Below are positions 11,797 through 23,124 of a DNA stretch of 64,000 bases, in pieces. The notes under the pieces are model-generated. The model did not search any database. It was given only the letters and a program-made list of their open reading frames with translations, and was not told the origin of the DNA. The position numbers were made by a program, and so were the translations under genes. Numbering within the stretch: the stretch's first letter is position 1; each line of letters begins with the position of its first letter. Source of the stretch: Rhipicephalus microplus (taxonomy: Eukaryota; Arthropoda; Arachnida; Ixodida; Ixodidae); contig NC_134702.1 of assembly GCF_043290135.1 (NCBI RefSeq), forward strand, positions 192,170,491-192,234,490, in the 5' to 3' direction.

Positions 11797-12043
11797 AGAA
11801 AGAAAAGAGATTGATTAATTTGTGGTGTTTAACGTCCCAAAACCACCATATGATTATGAGAGACGCCGTAGTTAAGGGCTCCGGAAATTTTGACCACCTG
11901 GGGTTCTTTAACGTGCACCCAAATCTGAGCACAGGGGCCTACAACAATTCCGCCTCCATCGGAAATGCAGCCGCCACAGCCGGGATTTGATCCCGCGACG
12001 TGTGGGATAACAGACGAGTACCTTAGGTAGAAAGAAAAGAGAT
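11797..12043. repeat. 15-bp target-site duplications around a Ruka insertion
   Basis: AGAAAGAAAAGAGAT occurs at 11797-11811 and again, identical, at 12029-12043. The SINE lies between them. The intact duplication shows the insertion used L1-type or similar target-primed integration and is fairly recent relative to the decay of LINE B. Confidence 0.85.
11812..12028 (-). mobile_element. Ruka-type SINE nested in LINE B ORF1
   Basis: On the plus strand it starts with the tail (TTGATTAATT) and ends in the tRNA-like head, so the element lies on the minus strand. The B-box region reads GGGATTTGATCCCGCGAC on the plus strand. Diagnostic body blocks are TAACGTCCCAAAACCACC, ATATGATTATGAGAGACG and AACGTGCACCCAAATCTGAG. 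The extreme head is missing beyond TACCTTAG, so the copy is 5' truncated. Confidence 0.9.
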
Positions 12044-12549
12044 AATTGCTTCAGAGGTGAAAATTTCATTTAGGGAAACATGGCGAAGAGCCTCATCATT
12101 CTATGGACCTACATATGCTGATGCGGCGCGCCAGGGGGCACCACCGCACCAGCCCTCGTCACTCCTTTAGCTCGCGCATAGCGAGCCAGTGGTTGTGGCA
12201 CCTGTCACCAAGGCGGCTGTAGCCCAGACTACTTCTCTTACTCGCGAACAGAGGCTGGAGTCGCCAGAGTCCTCAGTTCTCAAGGCCTCGCCTCACCAGC
12301 TGAGACCCAGAATTCGAACTACCAGCTCGCAGGTGTGGGCATCCAGTGCCTCAGAAGAGGCAATGGATACGTCCGTACACTTGTTGCCAAAAAAGCGGCA
12401 TGGCTTCTTGGAGCATGCCAAGAAAGCAAAAACGCAGATAACAGGGCCTGGTGATGGCCCTGTTACTTTATTTCAAATTCCCCACCTAAACAACTACTTG
12501 CTTTTTGTACACACAGCACTACCTTACACTTACGGTGAACACTAAAAAT

Positions 12550-15500
12550 ATACTTTGGAACGTAAGGGGCCTTCTCGGAAACCTTGATGACGTCCAGGAA
12601 GGTTTGCACGAACAGTCATAAACATTGCTATGTGTACAAGAAACACACCTAAGTTCAAAACACGCCAACTTTCTCCGTAAATACGTTATTTCCCGAAAGG
12701 ATTATGATGATGTCGTGACATCATCTGGAGGTGTTGCCATTAGGGTGAATCAACAGATTGCATGCAAGCACTTTCAACTCCAATCATCTCTTCAGACAGT
12801 GGCTGTTAGAGCTGTGCTTTTGAACAAACTGATCACAATTTCTAATTTTTATGTACCTCCGATTTATCACATACAAAAACAAGACTTCCAGTCCTCAATA
12901 GACGAACTTATGGAGCCTTATGTCTTCCTTCGAGACTTCAATGCGCATAATAGGCTATGGAATGACTCTCGTTGCGACGAGCGAGGTAGACCTATTGAAC
13001 AGTTCCTTCTCTAGGCGAGTGTGTGTCTTCTGAATAAAAACGAAACAACTTATTATAATTTCGATAATAATACCTACACCTCCATAGCCCTAAGCATAAT
13101 ATCTCCGTCTCTTGTGGAGACTCGCTCGCTGGATTCCATGCGCCCCAGTTGCACCCTCGCGATCTCCAACGACAGCGTAGCTCTGACTGAATGGGCTGAC
13201 CCTAATCCATATCCTGACGCCGATCATTGACGACAGTGTAGCTCTGGTCGACTGGACTCGCCCTACGCCATCTCCTGACGCAATAAGAGCTCTCATCGAG
13301 TGGTGCCTCGTCTTAGGACTCCTGTGACCATCTCCATGTTTCCTATCTTCTCCTTACTTCCATCAGTCACTGTGCCTGTGCCTCGTTCTCTCCTTCCTCT
13401 CTCTCCATCTCTTTTAGTTCTAGCTTTTTAATCCCTCCTTTACCCACACCCCTCGTGAGCTACTGCTGAAGTGTCCTCCCCCTGGAAGACAGTTAGGGGG
13501 CTCACTTTTCTTTTCTTTTCCTTTCAAAATCACTCCCCTCCCGTTTCTTGTGCCTCTACTCCAGTGGAACATCATCAGTAATTTCTACAGAAGTGACTAC
13601 TTCCCCGTTGTTTTGAGCACAACTTCAGAAACTGATTGTCCACCCTGGGTTCAGAAATGGTTCATAAACAGAGCCGACTGGGAACAGCTTAAAGCATCGC
13701 TCATTTAGGTTGGAGTGGCATATGTACCTTTAAGCATTAATGCTGCTGCTGTCAACTACTTCACAGCGTTTTTGATTGATGCTGCAAAAAAATGCATCCC
13801 ACAAACAAATTTCCGCCCTGGAGAACGGCATGTGCCGTGGTGGAACTTTAAATGACAAAACACGCACACACAGCAACATAGAGCATGGAGGTTGCTTCGG
13901 AACACATCGACAGCCGAAAACCTTGACAGCATTAGGAAAATAAAGTCTCAAGACACGAGAACGCATTGGCAGGCCAGAAGGGAAAGCCGGCAGAAGTTTT
14001 GCCAGGAATCAATTTGTATAGACAGGAGACTAAAGTTTGTAACATGGTTGGTAGGATAGTAGGAAGACAAGTAAACTCACTTCCACACGTAAACACGCAG
14101 GGTGACACATGGGAAGATGCGGTGAAATTTCTCGGCGCCCACATTGAACGGTTGTGCAGCTCGTCACACAATACTGATGCTTGCTCAAAATACAGGACAA
14201 GAATATAAAATCAGAAACTTGAACAGAAATGTACTAGATACGAGGCATATAGCCAAGCTTTCAGCTTAGCTGAGCTCCAAACATCACTAAACTCCTGCAG
14301 TATGTTCACCCCAGATTCTGATCATGAGTTGTATGAAATGTTAAAAACTTACCAATCTAAACACAAGAACCTTTTTTTTGTACAATGCCATCCGGTTTTC
14401 ATTTCTTGTGCTACGCCTACTTTTTGGAAAAAGGCTATTGTTAGTCCGAACTTGAAACAGGGGAACAACCCTTCTTCAGTTTCGAGTTATAAGACTAATG
14501 CGCTTACAAGATGCCTGTGCAAGCTTATAGAAAAAATGTTCAACTGCCGACTTGTACAATTCCTTGAAACAATTAATTTGCTCGACCAATTCGAGTGCGG
14601 TTTCAAGAGGGTAAATCCAGCACCGACCACCTTGTTCGTATCGAGGCATAAATCCTAAACGCTTTCGTTCATAAGCAATACGTTCTCTATGTGTTCCTCG
14701 ATGTCGAAAACGCATATGATAAAACATGGCGCTTTGGAATATTAAAAGACCTGTCCCACCTTGGCGTGCGTGGAACAATGTTTACTATAATCGAAAGTTA
14801 CTTGTCAAACCGCACATTCTGCGTTCAAGTAGGCAGTGTTCTTTCCCAAACATTTGTCCAAGAAACAGGCGTGCCGCAAGGTGCAGTTCTTAGTTGCCCG
14901 CTTTTTATTATCAAAATGAATTCTTTGCGCTTGTCTATTCTTCGCAATACGTTTTATTGTACATATGTCGACCACGTCCAACTTGGCTTCAGATATTGCA
15001 ATCTAGCCATGTGTGAGTGGAAGGTTCAGCTTGGCTTGAGCAAGTTTCCAATCTGGCAAAAAAAAAAGAAAACGTATTCCGACTGAGCGCACAGAAAAGC
15101 ATGTCTGTCTTCTTCTCCAAGAAGAGAGGCATTCGTTTTGTACTCGATATTGAACTGCATGGGTAACGTCTTTCTGTCAATACCGAACCCGAATTCTTAG
15201 GCTTAATCTTGGACACCAAGCTAACCTTCATACCACAATCAAGTATTTAAAACCAAGTGCATAAACACCACGAACGTTCCAAATGGGTTGTCACGCACTA
15301 CGTGGGGAAGTAACAAGAAGTTTCAAACGAATCTATATTAAAGCCTAGATCAGCCTAGACTATATGGGGCGATACAATATGAGTCTGCGACACCTACTGC
15401 TTTTAAAATGCGTGACCCTGTTCATAATCTAGACATCCGTCTCTCTACGGGTGCTTTCCGCACAAGCCGCGTGGAAAGCCCGTACGTGGAATCAAACGAA

Positions 15501-16663
15501 TGGTCACTCCACCTGCAGATATGTTAGATGTGTTTTATTGCTATCCTAATGTAAATGCAGACGAGAATGTCCCAACACATTTCACAAATTATGGCATGCC
15601 AAGCTTTTCTGTGTTCGAGAAACGGCCTTCTATGAGACAGCCCTACTCACACCATTAGAGGGGCCTACCAAACAAAACCATTGTGCCACTTCAGCACCAT
15701 TTGATGGCTCCCGCAGTATGCCTACCACCATGGCAGTGGCACGCGATAGACTGCGACGTGTCTTTCTTGGAGGATACGAAGCATGTATCAATCGCACATA
15801 TTAAGGCATACGTCCTTGAACTGCAACAAAAATACACATGTCCTGAGTTCTTTATCGATGCTTCAAAGTCCAACACTTTTGTATCGTACGCAGTCTTCAG
15901 CCCACCCTTTTCGGAAGCCGGCATTCTGCCCTATGATCGAAGCATTTTTACCTTCGAAGCTCATGCGATACTTCAGACCTACAGAAGGGCATATTATATA
16001 GAGATTCCCTAAGCATAGTAAAAGCTCTAAAAACTCTCAGAAAACAAAAAACCCTGTCCTTGTCTCAATTTGTTCGCTGTTATGCACAGTCAACTCATTC
16101 AAGCAGCATGTTGTAAACTGTTGGATGCCAGGACACAGCGAAATACAAGGCGACGTTCTGGTGGGCCAGCTAGCTTGATCCGCCAACAAAACCGCTATGA
16201 ATATATCGATACAAATGGCTGCACACGACTCGAAACCTTTTCTAAATCGAAAGCTCCGGGGTTAGTTGCAGAGCACATGGGACACACACACAGGTAATGA
16301 ATTGCATGTCATGAAACCGCGACTTGAACATTGGCCGTCAGTATCAAAACCACGCCACACAGAAATAATCCTTACAAGGTTAAGAACAGGACATGCACAC
16401 AAACACATTCATTTCTTGTGTCTGGGGGCGATCCTCTTTTGTGTGACAGATGGGGAGAAGCACTCACCGAACTTGACATTCTAATCCAATGTAAAGAATT
16501 AGACACGCTGGGAAGACAACACCTTTCGTTAGCCTTCCGACAACGCATACCACGTCACCCTGCTGTGTTGGTCAGTTGGGAACTGCTTTTCACACATAAA
16601 TCATTGTTGGCTTTTTTGAAAGACGCCCGTACTTTTCACGTCATATACCCGGGCATTCCATAG
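12550..16663 (+). pseudogene. LINE B ORF2: endonuclease, RT, RNase H, C-terminal segment (broken)
   Basis: Endonuclease blocks are NILWNVRG, CVQETHLSSKHANFL and LRDFNAHNRLWND (12550-13010), with the end of the domain continuing after the insertion as SDYFPVVLS near 13590. RT blocks are FWKKAIVSPNLKQGNNPSS, CLCKLIEKMF (14302-14658), FLDVENAYDKTWRFG and GVPQGAVLSCPLF, and the active site YVDH in place of YxDD (14691-14990). RNase H is seen as IDASKSNTFVSYAVFSPPF and the acidic FEAHA block at 15850-15970. The C-terminal segment reads SGGDPLLCDRWGEALTELD at 16331-16663. Stops and frame changes separate most blocks. Confidence 0.8.
13117..13540 (+). mobile_element. Retroelement 3' end (non-LTR-like) inserted in LINE B ORF2
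   Basis: This 424-bp block interrupts the endonuclease domain: conserved residues resume on its far side. It is flanked by CCGTCTCTTGTG (13105-13116) and CCGTTTCTTGTG (13541-13552), an 11-of-12 target-site duplication. The same sequence family is present at 23125-23480: both share CGACAGCG(T/C)AGCTCTG, TTTTTAATCC-type pyrimidine-rich blocks, GTGAGCTACT(G/A)CTGAAGTGTCCTC and AGACAGTT. The pyrimidine-rich non-coding character and 3' anchoring suggest a 5'-truncated LINE 3' UTR or a SINE derived from it. Confidence 0.7.
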
Positions 16664-17003
16664 CACGACCTCTTCAGGGAGGCCTCCGCTGTGGTGGCTA
16701 CACTGAAAAAAGCACTTGCTTCACGAGCCTTGGACGCAATAATGTGAATGATCGAGGCACTTGTGCCATTGCCATACATGTCCACCATGGTTTTCATTAT
16801 CACAAACTTTTGTCACACAATTTTCACAGCATGTTCATGATTTTATTAGTTTTATGCTTTGCCCGCCTTAGCACGAGGAATTTTATGTCCTTATACAGCC
16901 ACTTATCAAAATCCTTGTCCATACCTCTAGTACCACGAACTGGCACTCTTTGACCATGAAATGGCCCTTGCGCCACAAAGCATCAGACATCGTGACATAG
17001 GTG
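16664..17003 (+). other. LINE B 3' region
   Basis: Follows the C-terminal segment of ORF2; AT-rich and non-coding. The exact 3' end is not visible. 17003 is a rough limit based on loss of recognisable sequence. Confidence 0.3.
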
Positions 17004-18285
17004 CAAGCGTCCCATAAGAGAAGTACTCCGTTCTTAGCCTCACTGAAGTTTACGAAATGCTAGCGACAACTGACAAAAGAATATTACACACACATACCGC
17101 ACCTTTTTTTACTTCCAACTAAATTTTATTCAAATTGAGGGCAGTAAAAATGCTTAACACTCACAATCACAAGCCCTGAATGCGCAGTCGCATTCAAGTA
17201 AAGCAACCCCACGAGTATTATTGGAATTGCAGCTACGCTATAGCAGCTACTAATAGAATAACTTTTTGCCGTGACGATTATTCTGACATATTTATCATAA
17301 CTTTTCGTTTCACCAAAGAAGGCGAGAAAGTCAGTAATGCATCGGGACTTAAGAGGTATCATTGCCTGTCATAACAATATTTAACGCTGTTGTTCGGCGG
17401 TTTTCTTCTATCGTTCAGGCACTGATCCGGTTTGGCCTGCGTAATTTTGACCATGTGCAAAAGAGAGATCATAGACAGCATTCATATGACACCTTAATAA
17501 CTTGCTTTCATATTTCTCGATGCAAGCCGGAGCTTTTTGGTGACACTGACAATGGCGAGTTATCGTAGGGAGCCAGAAAATTTATATTAGAACATGGAAG
17601 AGCACCTTAACTTGAACATACTTGGTTACATATTTGTAATTACGGGACGCGCTGTTTGCTTAGTAAAGTATAGCCAGCTTTACTTTTTCTTGGGCCGCCT
17701 TTTCGATCGTGTAATGGTTCCGCAATTTCCTCACCATCTTCTCCGCCACAGACACCAGAAACTTCTGTGCGTAGCCAGCGTCCTCTAGACAGCAAGCGTA
17801 CTTCAGGAAACTAACCGGGAGCCTGCGAAAGCAGGAATTATTGAAAACATACATCTAGCATGTATCGTGGATGTTGCGTTTTAGAAGCATCGAGTGAGAT
17901 GAACTACAATGGGTCACTGTTTGTTTTGCACCAAGTTCTTTCTGCCAACAAAAACGGAAACGGCTGAAAACTATTCAAAAGCCGACTCCGGCGAATTTTC
18001 AACCATGTTAAGGTGATGGTGTTTCTATTTTCCGGAGGCACTCGTGTTAAGAGCTCACTAGCTGAAATGCTCAAGAATTTTCAAAATAATTTTTAATAAG
18101 CAAACTTGTGCAATACCACAAACGAAATCCAACAGGGCGCCCTGTCTGCGTATGACGCACTATTCGGTAAAAAACGGAGGCGATATACGGGTCCCGGCGG
18201 CGCGGAGTATGAAAACAATGAAAGCCGGACCAGCGAAGCACCGGCGGACTAGCACAGGGGAAGGAAGAAAGCTTTCCGATGCTAT
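17004..18285. other. No recognisable feature
   Basis: AT-rich, with scattered short ORFs that show no motif. Nothing here matched other parts of the window. Confidence 0.4.
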
Positions 18286-19900
18286 ACCCGTGCCATGGTG
18301 TAAGATACACTCTAGGTGGGGACACTCGCGAGGCGCGATCGAACAGATAAAGTAACAGCGTCGCGCGTCCGTCGGACCATCGCCGGCAGCATGCCTGTCG
18401 GCGAGCAGACGCAACTTGAAGACAGAGAGAGGCGTTGTTATAACAAACAGTCCTTAGCAAGAAATTTGAATTAAGTGACACACGAGGGTTGTCCGTGTCA
18501 AATTGTGAAAATGGATTAATTTTGTCTGCAAACATGATGAGGGCTTGAGTCACGTGTAGAGCATGGTCTACATACTTTTCTATGGAACACATGCCGATAT
18601 TTGAAGTGGTTTTTCCACGTCCTATGAACTTATTACTGCATGGGGCGTAACGAATTCGCACATAACTGACATGCGTTCCAAAACTTTGTATTAAGCGGTT
18701 CTTTATTTAAATTCACTAGTTTTAGTGCACTCGCTGTTGGTAGATGGGGCACTCGTATCGGAAAAATGGACCTGAAAAGCGTGCGAACAGCGTGGGGGGA
18801 CGAACGCACATGCTTTTGATGACGAGCAAACCTGAATTTGTATAAGACCACGCGACTGCTCGTAAAAAAAGAAGCAACCACCTAGATACTTTGACTATTT
18901 GTTAACGTGCATATATAGCTACCATGTGGTGTTGCGCCAAATTCTATATCCGCGGCTCTAAACCGATAACTATATGGAAAGATTTGCCGACCTTGTGATT
19001 ACCCGTTGGGAGATAAATTTACGGGGAACCCTGCGTATATAATCTAGCCGATTTAACCATCACTTCTTATCGTGCATAGAGAGAGGATTACAGTATTCTT
19101 CTTGCGCATTGAATCCACGAACCTTTTTTGGAATGCCGCTGGAAACTTTCTCACAAAAATCAGTGAATTCAAAACGTAATACAGTAAAAAAACACGGTCA
19201 CTTCTCCTGTAACATAAAAAAACACTGTTGATTGCAGCATATCATTGTGTTGAAAAAATATAGAAAAAATGTTGGTGCAACAAAAATAGTCGGTTCACAT
19301 TCACGACAAATCATCCCACCTGTCAAGTGTGGGCCGCAGACTGCATCCTTTGTGCTGAGCGGACGGTGCTTCGTGGAAACCGCTTGAGTGCATACTTTCA
19401 GGCATTCGAGAACAGAAAGAACTTCGGATAATATTACATATTCTTGCAACGAAGGGTAACCTGACCGGCAACCACGAAGCACTTTCTTCCCACTTCACTC
19501 ACTGTGTGGACGTCTTCATTCAGCAGAGTTCATTGAACGCTGCACATCACATGAGAAGTTTATTTGGCAAATGGGAATTATGAAACGCCACTTGTTACTT
19601 CATGAAACGGGCCAAAGGCACGCAAAAGATTGGAGCGTCTGAACTACTTGTTTTTTTGCGGGTGAAAAACGCGACGTTTTCGGAACACTGGCGTTGCCAC
19701 CAGCCTCACCGGTTGCTATAGCGACAGTGCGTGAAGATTTTTTTTCTATTTTTTATGCTGCGCTGGCTTGCCGATAGGTCCGCTTCCGGCAGCGGTCCGT
19801 CGGACGCGCGTCCCTGTTACTTTATTTGGTCGATCGCGTCCGACAAAAAGCTGAGAAGTGTCCCTACCAAAAGTGCCTGTATGTCACACCGTGACCCGTG
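18286..19900. repeat. Interval bounded by ~120-bp imperfect inverted repeats
   Basis: The left arm (18286-18412) and the reverse complement of the right arm (about 19766-19900) share GGTGTAAGATAC/GGTGTGACATAC, GGGACACT, CGCGATCGA, ATAAAGTAACAG and CGCGCGTCCGNCGGACC in the same order. The interior (18413-19765) holds a few short minus-strand ORFs without recognisable domains. It could be a non-autonomous DNA transposon with long terminal inverted repeats, or two independent copies of a dispersed repeat. No target-site duplication was found. Confidence 0.5.
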
Positions 19901-20540
19901 CTAAACACAACTGTCTTCGCTTTTTGACCAGCACAGTAAATAGTGTAGCGGTCAAAATAGCGATGCCTTTGGCTGCGTCACTTCTGTTCACATGCTAAAC
20001 AAGGCATCACACAGACAGTGTTGCCGACATTTTTGGCGAATGAGATGATCTTTTTGAGGCAATTTTCAAATTCATTTGCAAACAATCAGCGCATCTCTCA
20101 AACCTTTTTTAGCATAAACGACAGAAATCTGCAACTAAATGTACCCAGACACATTACTTAGAATCTATTGACCTAGCAACATTGGCGGAGTAGGCCTTTA
20201 AAGGTAAAAATCTTATAGTCAAATGAAGGGAGAATTCGTGTGTCACTTCTGTTGTAGATAAAATGTGCTAAAACCGTGTCAGTGTTACTAACCACTTGCG
20301 CATTGAGTTATAGTTACTTCTTAACACATTACCATCAAGGTCCCACAAACCCCACTAGCACGTGCGTTCTACGGTCAGATATAGACTGTCGTGCCGGAAG
20401 CATTCACATCCTTCAACTGTTTGTCAAATCTTAGAAAGAACTGCATTAAATAACAGCATTGTGTCACCACCATTCTTATTTATATTATGATAAATAAGCA
20501 GCTTCAGCGTTACCTCTTAACGTCACGTATATTACGAGAA
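19901..20540. other. No recognisable feature
   Basis: AT-rich single-copy-looking sequence; no coding motif. Confidence 0.4.
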
Positions 20541-20624
20541 GACAAAAATGAGAGAAAGAGAGAGAGTTTATTGAAAAAAAACTGGCTTCGTATACACGGA
20601 GTGAATGATGAAGAGTGGGGCGAA

Positions 20625-20820
20625 GCATTCGTACGTCCATTCGTTCTAGTTTCCGTCCGTCCATGCGTCCGTCTGTGTCACAACCATGCGTCCATCCGCC
20701 TGTCCGTGCGTGCGTCTGTTCGTGCGCCCGTCCCTGCGTTCGTCCATGCATCCACCCCTGCATTCATTCATGTGTCCATCCATGCATGTGTCTGTGTGTC
20801 CGTTCGTCGATATTTTCAAC
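20625..20820. repeat. Degenerate tetranucleotide microsatellite (CCGT/TCCA type)
   Basis: Runs of TCCGTCCGTCC, GTCCATCC and TGTCTGTGTGTCCG fill the interval. Overlapping ORFs in several frames here are rich in C, P, R and H or T, D and G and are artefacts of the repeat. Preceded at 20545-20567 by a GA-rich run. Confidence 0.85.
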
Positions 20821-20829
20821 ACTCGAAGT

Positions 20830-21180
20830 ACCGCCATCTCGCATCTTTTCATCATATACTCCTCATATAGAAGCACCGCCATCCAGCGGACATTCCAAGG
20901 ACTAAACGAGAGGTGGCACACGCACACTTTCCTGTGACTTGTACTTCGGGTCTACTTCCCATTTTAACCACCTCGAGTTCATGGTATATACGAGTTCACT
21001 CTATTGATGGCACTGCGGCCCAACGCTCGCTGAACCTTTCTAAAACCAAGGAGGTTACGCCCAGCGAGTATAACGCAGCAGCCTTTTCCTGTCAGATAGT
21101 GCTCAATGTACCATACGAGCACTCACCGGCGGCAACGAGCATCGGCAACTTCAAACCTGTAGTGATATGGTTTTGATCAT
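20830..21180. other. No recognisable feature
   Basis: No coding or repeat signal beyond a weak CACCGCCATC block seen twice (20830, 20874). Confidence 0.3.
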
Positions 21181-21189
21181 AAAACCATT

Positions 21190-21610
21190 GCTTTAGAAAA
21201 CACCTGGCGTCTTTCGTTAAGCAGCTGGCGTCTTCTTTTTGGTTTGCTTTAGAAACATCTGGCGTCTTTGAATTTTGCTTTTGGAAAGCATCTGGCGTCG
21301 TTCGTTGGTTTATTTCATCGAACAAAGGCGTTTGAAAAAAATTTGTATTGTTTATTTACGCACAGGAGAAATCTCGCCAGGTGCTACCTTGGAGGTAAGC
21401 ATTGGCTGCTACTGGTAATGAGAGACAGCAGAAGTCGGCTTTCAACACTTGCACTTCTACTAATGTTTCCTACTGAAACATGTCAATGGCTGCGAATGGG
21501 GAATGAGAGACAGGAGCATTCGGCTTTTAGTAAACGCGCACGCCGCAAACTTTTTATTGTTCAACAGAACACAGGAGAAATCTCCCACCGGCACCACCTT
21601 GCAGGTCAAA
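21190..21610. repeat. Cluster of local short repeats
   Basis: CTGGCGTC occurs at about 21203, 21224, 21259 and 21292, mostly after a GCTTTNGAAA-type block. Downstream, CACAGGAGAAATCTC occurs near 21363 and 21569, and AATGAGAGACAG near 21418 and 21501. No coding potential is evident. Confidence 0.55.
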
Positions 21611-21619
21611 AAGTAACAC

Positions 21620-22485
21620 TTGTTACACACTACAACTACGACTACAAGGCACAAATGTGTGCCGCTTGAAGGAGCCTCGCCCCTATTATGTGAAAGAGCT
21701 CAACTTGAGCTACAGTTCACTCGGGCCCACTACTTTACACTGGGTAAGGCTGACAGGGGAGTGAAAAGAGTGATGAATGACGATAGTGAGGCAGGGAGCA
21801 CATAATACGGTCTTGTTACTTTTGGGCAACTCTAGAGACCGGCATTCAGTAAGTACAGTGGCTTCAAAGAATGCTGCCAAGGCTCCTGTAACCGCATTGG
21901 TGCTACTGGGGTGAGGCCATCACCTCATCAATGAATGGAATATATTGTCCACTCGAAGATATCAGTTGCTGACGTTCTCTTGCGAACGCTAGACAGGTGT
22001 GAGCATTCGAGCATTTCTGGCAACGGACAGTGGCCTGTGTCTATATAGCTCAATAAGTGGGCCTGTTGCAATTTACGTTACGGTATGTTTTAGCTCAAAC
22101 ACGCAGCTTTCACTATGCATTAAAAAGATAACACTAAGAAGCTGAACGAGTGGCACACTGGTACGCAGAACGTCAAAATCAGCTCAATCAGTGCAATAAC
22201 TTTCAGCCGTGTGAGTAGACAAGCATATACTTGACCTTTGAGGCAGTGTCAAGCGTCGTGCTGGTAAAGAAAAGAAATGTGTAGGGTATGGCGATAGCTA
22301 CGGTGTGAATTCTAGTCCAGCAAATGCACGAGCCACCAGTATCTAAACTTTAACGTTTTATAAACGCCCTCTATCCTTCAGGTTATAATGGCACGTTGAT
22401 CTAAGAAGCGTGTATAATAACGCAAGACACACGGTGTGACAATTCTGATGTTGTCTTCCTTCGATTACCAACGAAAAATTTGCCA
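21620..22485. other. No recognisable feature
   Basis: Short ORFs only; no motif recognised. Confidence 0.35.
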
Positions 22486-22487
22486 GA

Positions 22488-22625
22488 TCACACGTACCTG
22501 TGAATCGACGTTATGCGAAGCATGCGAAGGGAAGGTGACTGTAATGCAATTTCTAAGACGATGGTGTCTCTTGGGCACCTTCGAGGGAAAAATTTTGATC
22601 TGTCTGTCTGTCTGTCTGTACATCC
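22488..22625. repeat. Dispersed repeat edge plus short (CTGT)n
   Basis: GATCACACGTACCTGTGAATCG and GTTATGCGAAGCATGC at 22490-22526 resemble 4683-4712, the left edge of composite repeat A. A five-unit CTGT run follows at about 22597-22619. Confidence 0.5.
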
Positions 22626-22629
22626 GTGT

Positions 22630-23120
22630 GTTTGCTCGCCCTTAACTATGCCCCAAACGGCTGACGCCATCCGCAGCGCCCACCAATATTGCTCAAGGTT
22701 CAGTGTTCAAACGTGTGCGATTTTCAAATAAAAAGCAAATATTGCGCACATCTGAGGCACCATAACGACATGTCAATAGTTTGCATATCAGTAGTTTTAC
22801 TAGAAAAGACACGTGCGTTTATCAAGCTGCGGTGACAACTCAATGCTTGCACAAAAAGGCAGGTGTTCGCAACAATTTGCTAAGACGACACGGTGGTGGC
22901 ACCTACCCGTCGCCTTTCCTTCTAAACCTTGTCACCTCCGACTGACGCGCATGCCACGTTCTTTGTTTTCCAAGATAACTGCCAGACAGCGCTCTTGTCT
23001 AACGTGTGACCTGACTTGATGTGCTCATTCACGTCCGCTGCATGCTCTAGGTACTTTAACGCAGCGCCTCCAGAATACGATTCATGGATTTTCTTTTTTC
23101 ATGAATTTCGGTTCATGGAT
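22630..23120. other. No recognisable feature
   Basis: No coding motif or matched repeat was seen. Confidence 0.3.
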
Positions 23121-23124
23121 TTCG

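Larger units (their letters stand above)
11275..12545 (+). pseudogene. LINE B ORF1 (RNA-binding, CCHC), interrupted by a SINE
   Basis: The start is placed at 11275 (ATGGCTAGC), with VRDKEQF a few codons in, then a stop. The conserved DLTETELLEGWRNQNV and IRKDNKETSTRHL follow in the frame at 11386-11748. About 11595 a frameshift moves the knuckle region to another frame, where CFQCQRYGHRSIIC, CAQCGVQGHVPENY (last Cys lost) and CVNCKENYAAYS can be read. A Ruka copy then interrupts the gene at 11812-12028. The distal end (12189-12545) carries a basic tail-like segment. The ancestral protein would bind element RNA. Confidence 0.7.
10588..17003 (+). mobile_element. Near full-length degenerate LINE with RNase H (I-like), element B, containing two nested insertions
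   Basis: Layout on the plus strand: GC-rich 5' leader (10588-11274), ORF1 (11275-12545), ORF2 with endonuclease, RT, RNase H and a C-terminal segment (12550-16663), and a short 3' region. Two later insertions interrupt it: a Ruka SINE at 11812-12028 and a 424-bp retroelement 3' end at 13117-13540, each with target-site duplications. The order of domains with RNase H after RT points to the I-like group. Premature stops are present in both ORFs, so it is dead. Confidence 0.75.

Noticed and set aside
18071..18661. 196-codon minus-strand ORF
   Set aside because: It crosses an inverted-repeat arm and shows no domain that I recognise; probably chance.
20485..20937. Six overlapping ORFs of 80-127 codons rich in C/P/R/V or D/G/T
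   Set aside because: Products of a degenerate tetranucleotide microsatellite read in several frames.
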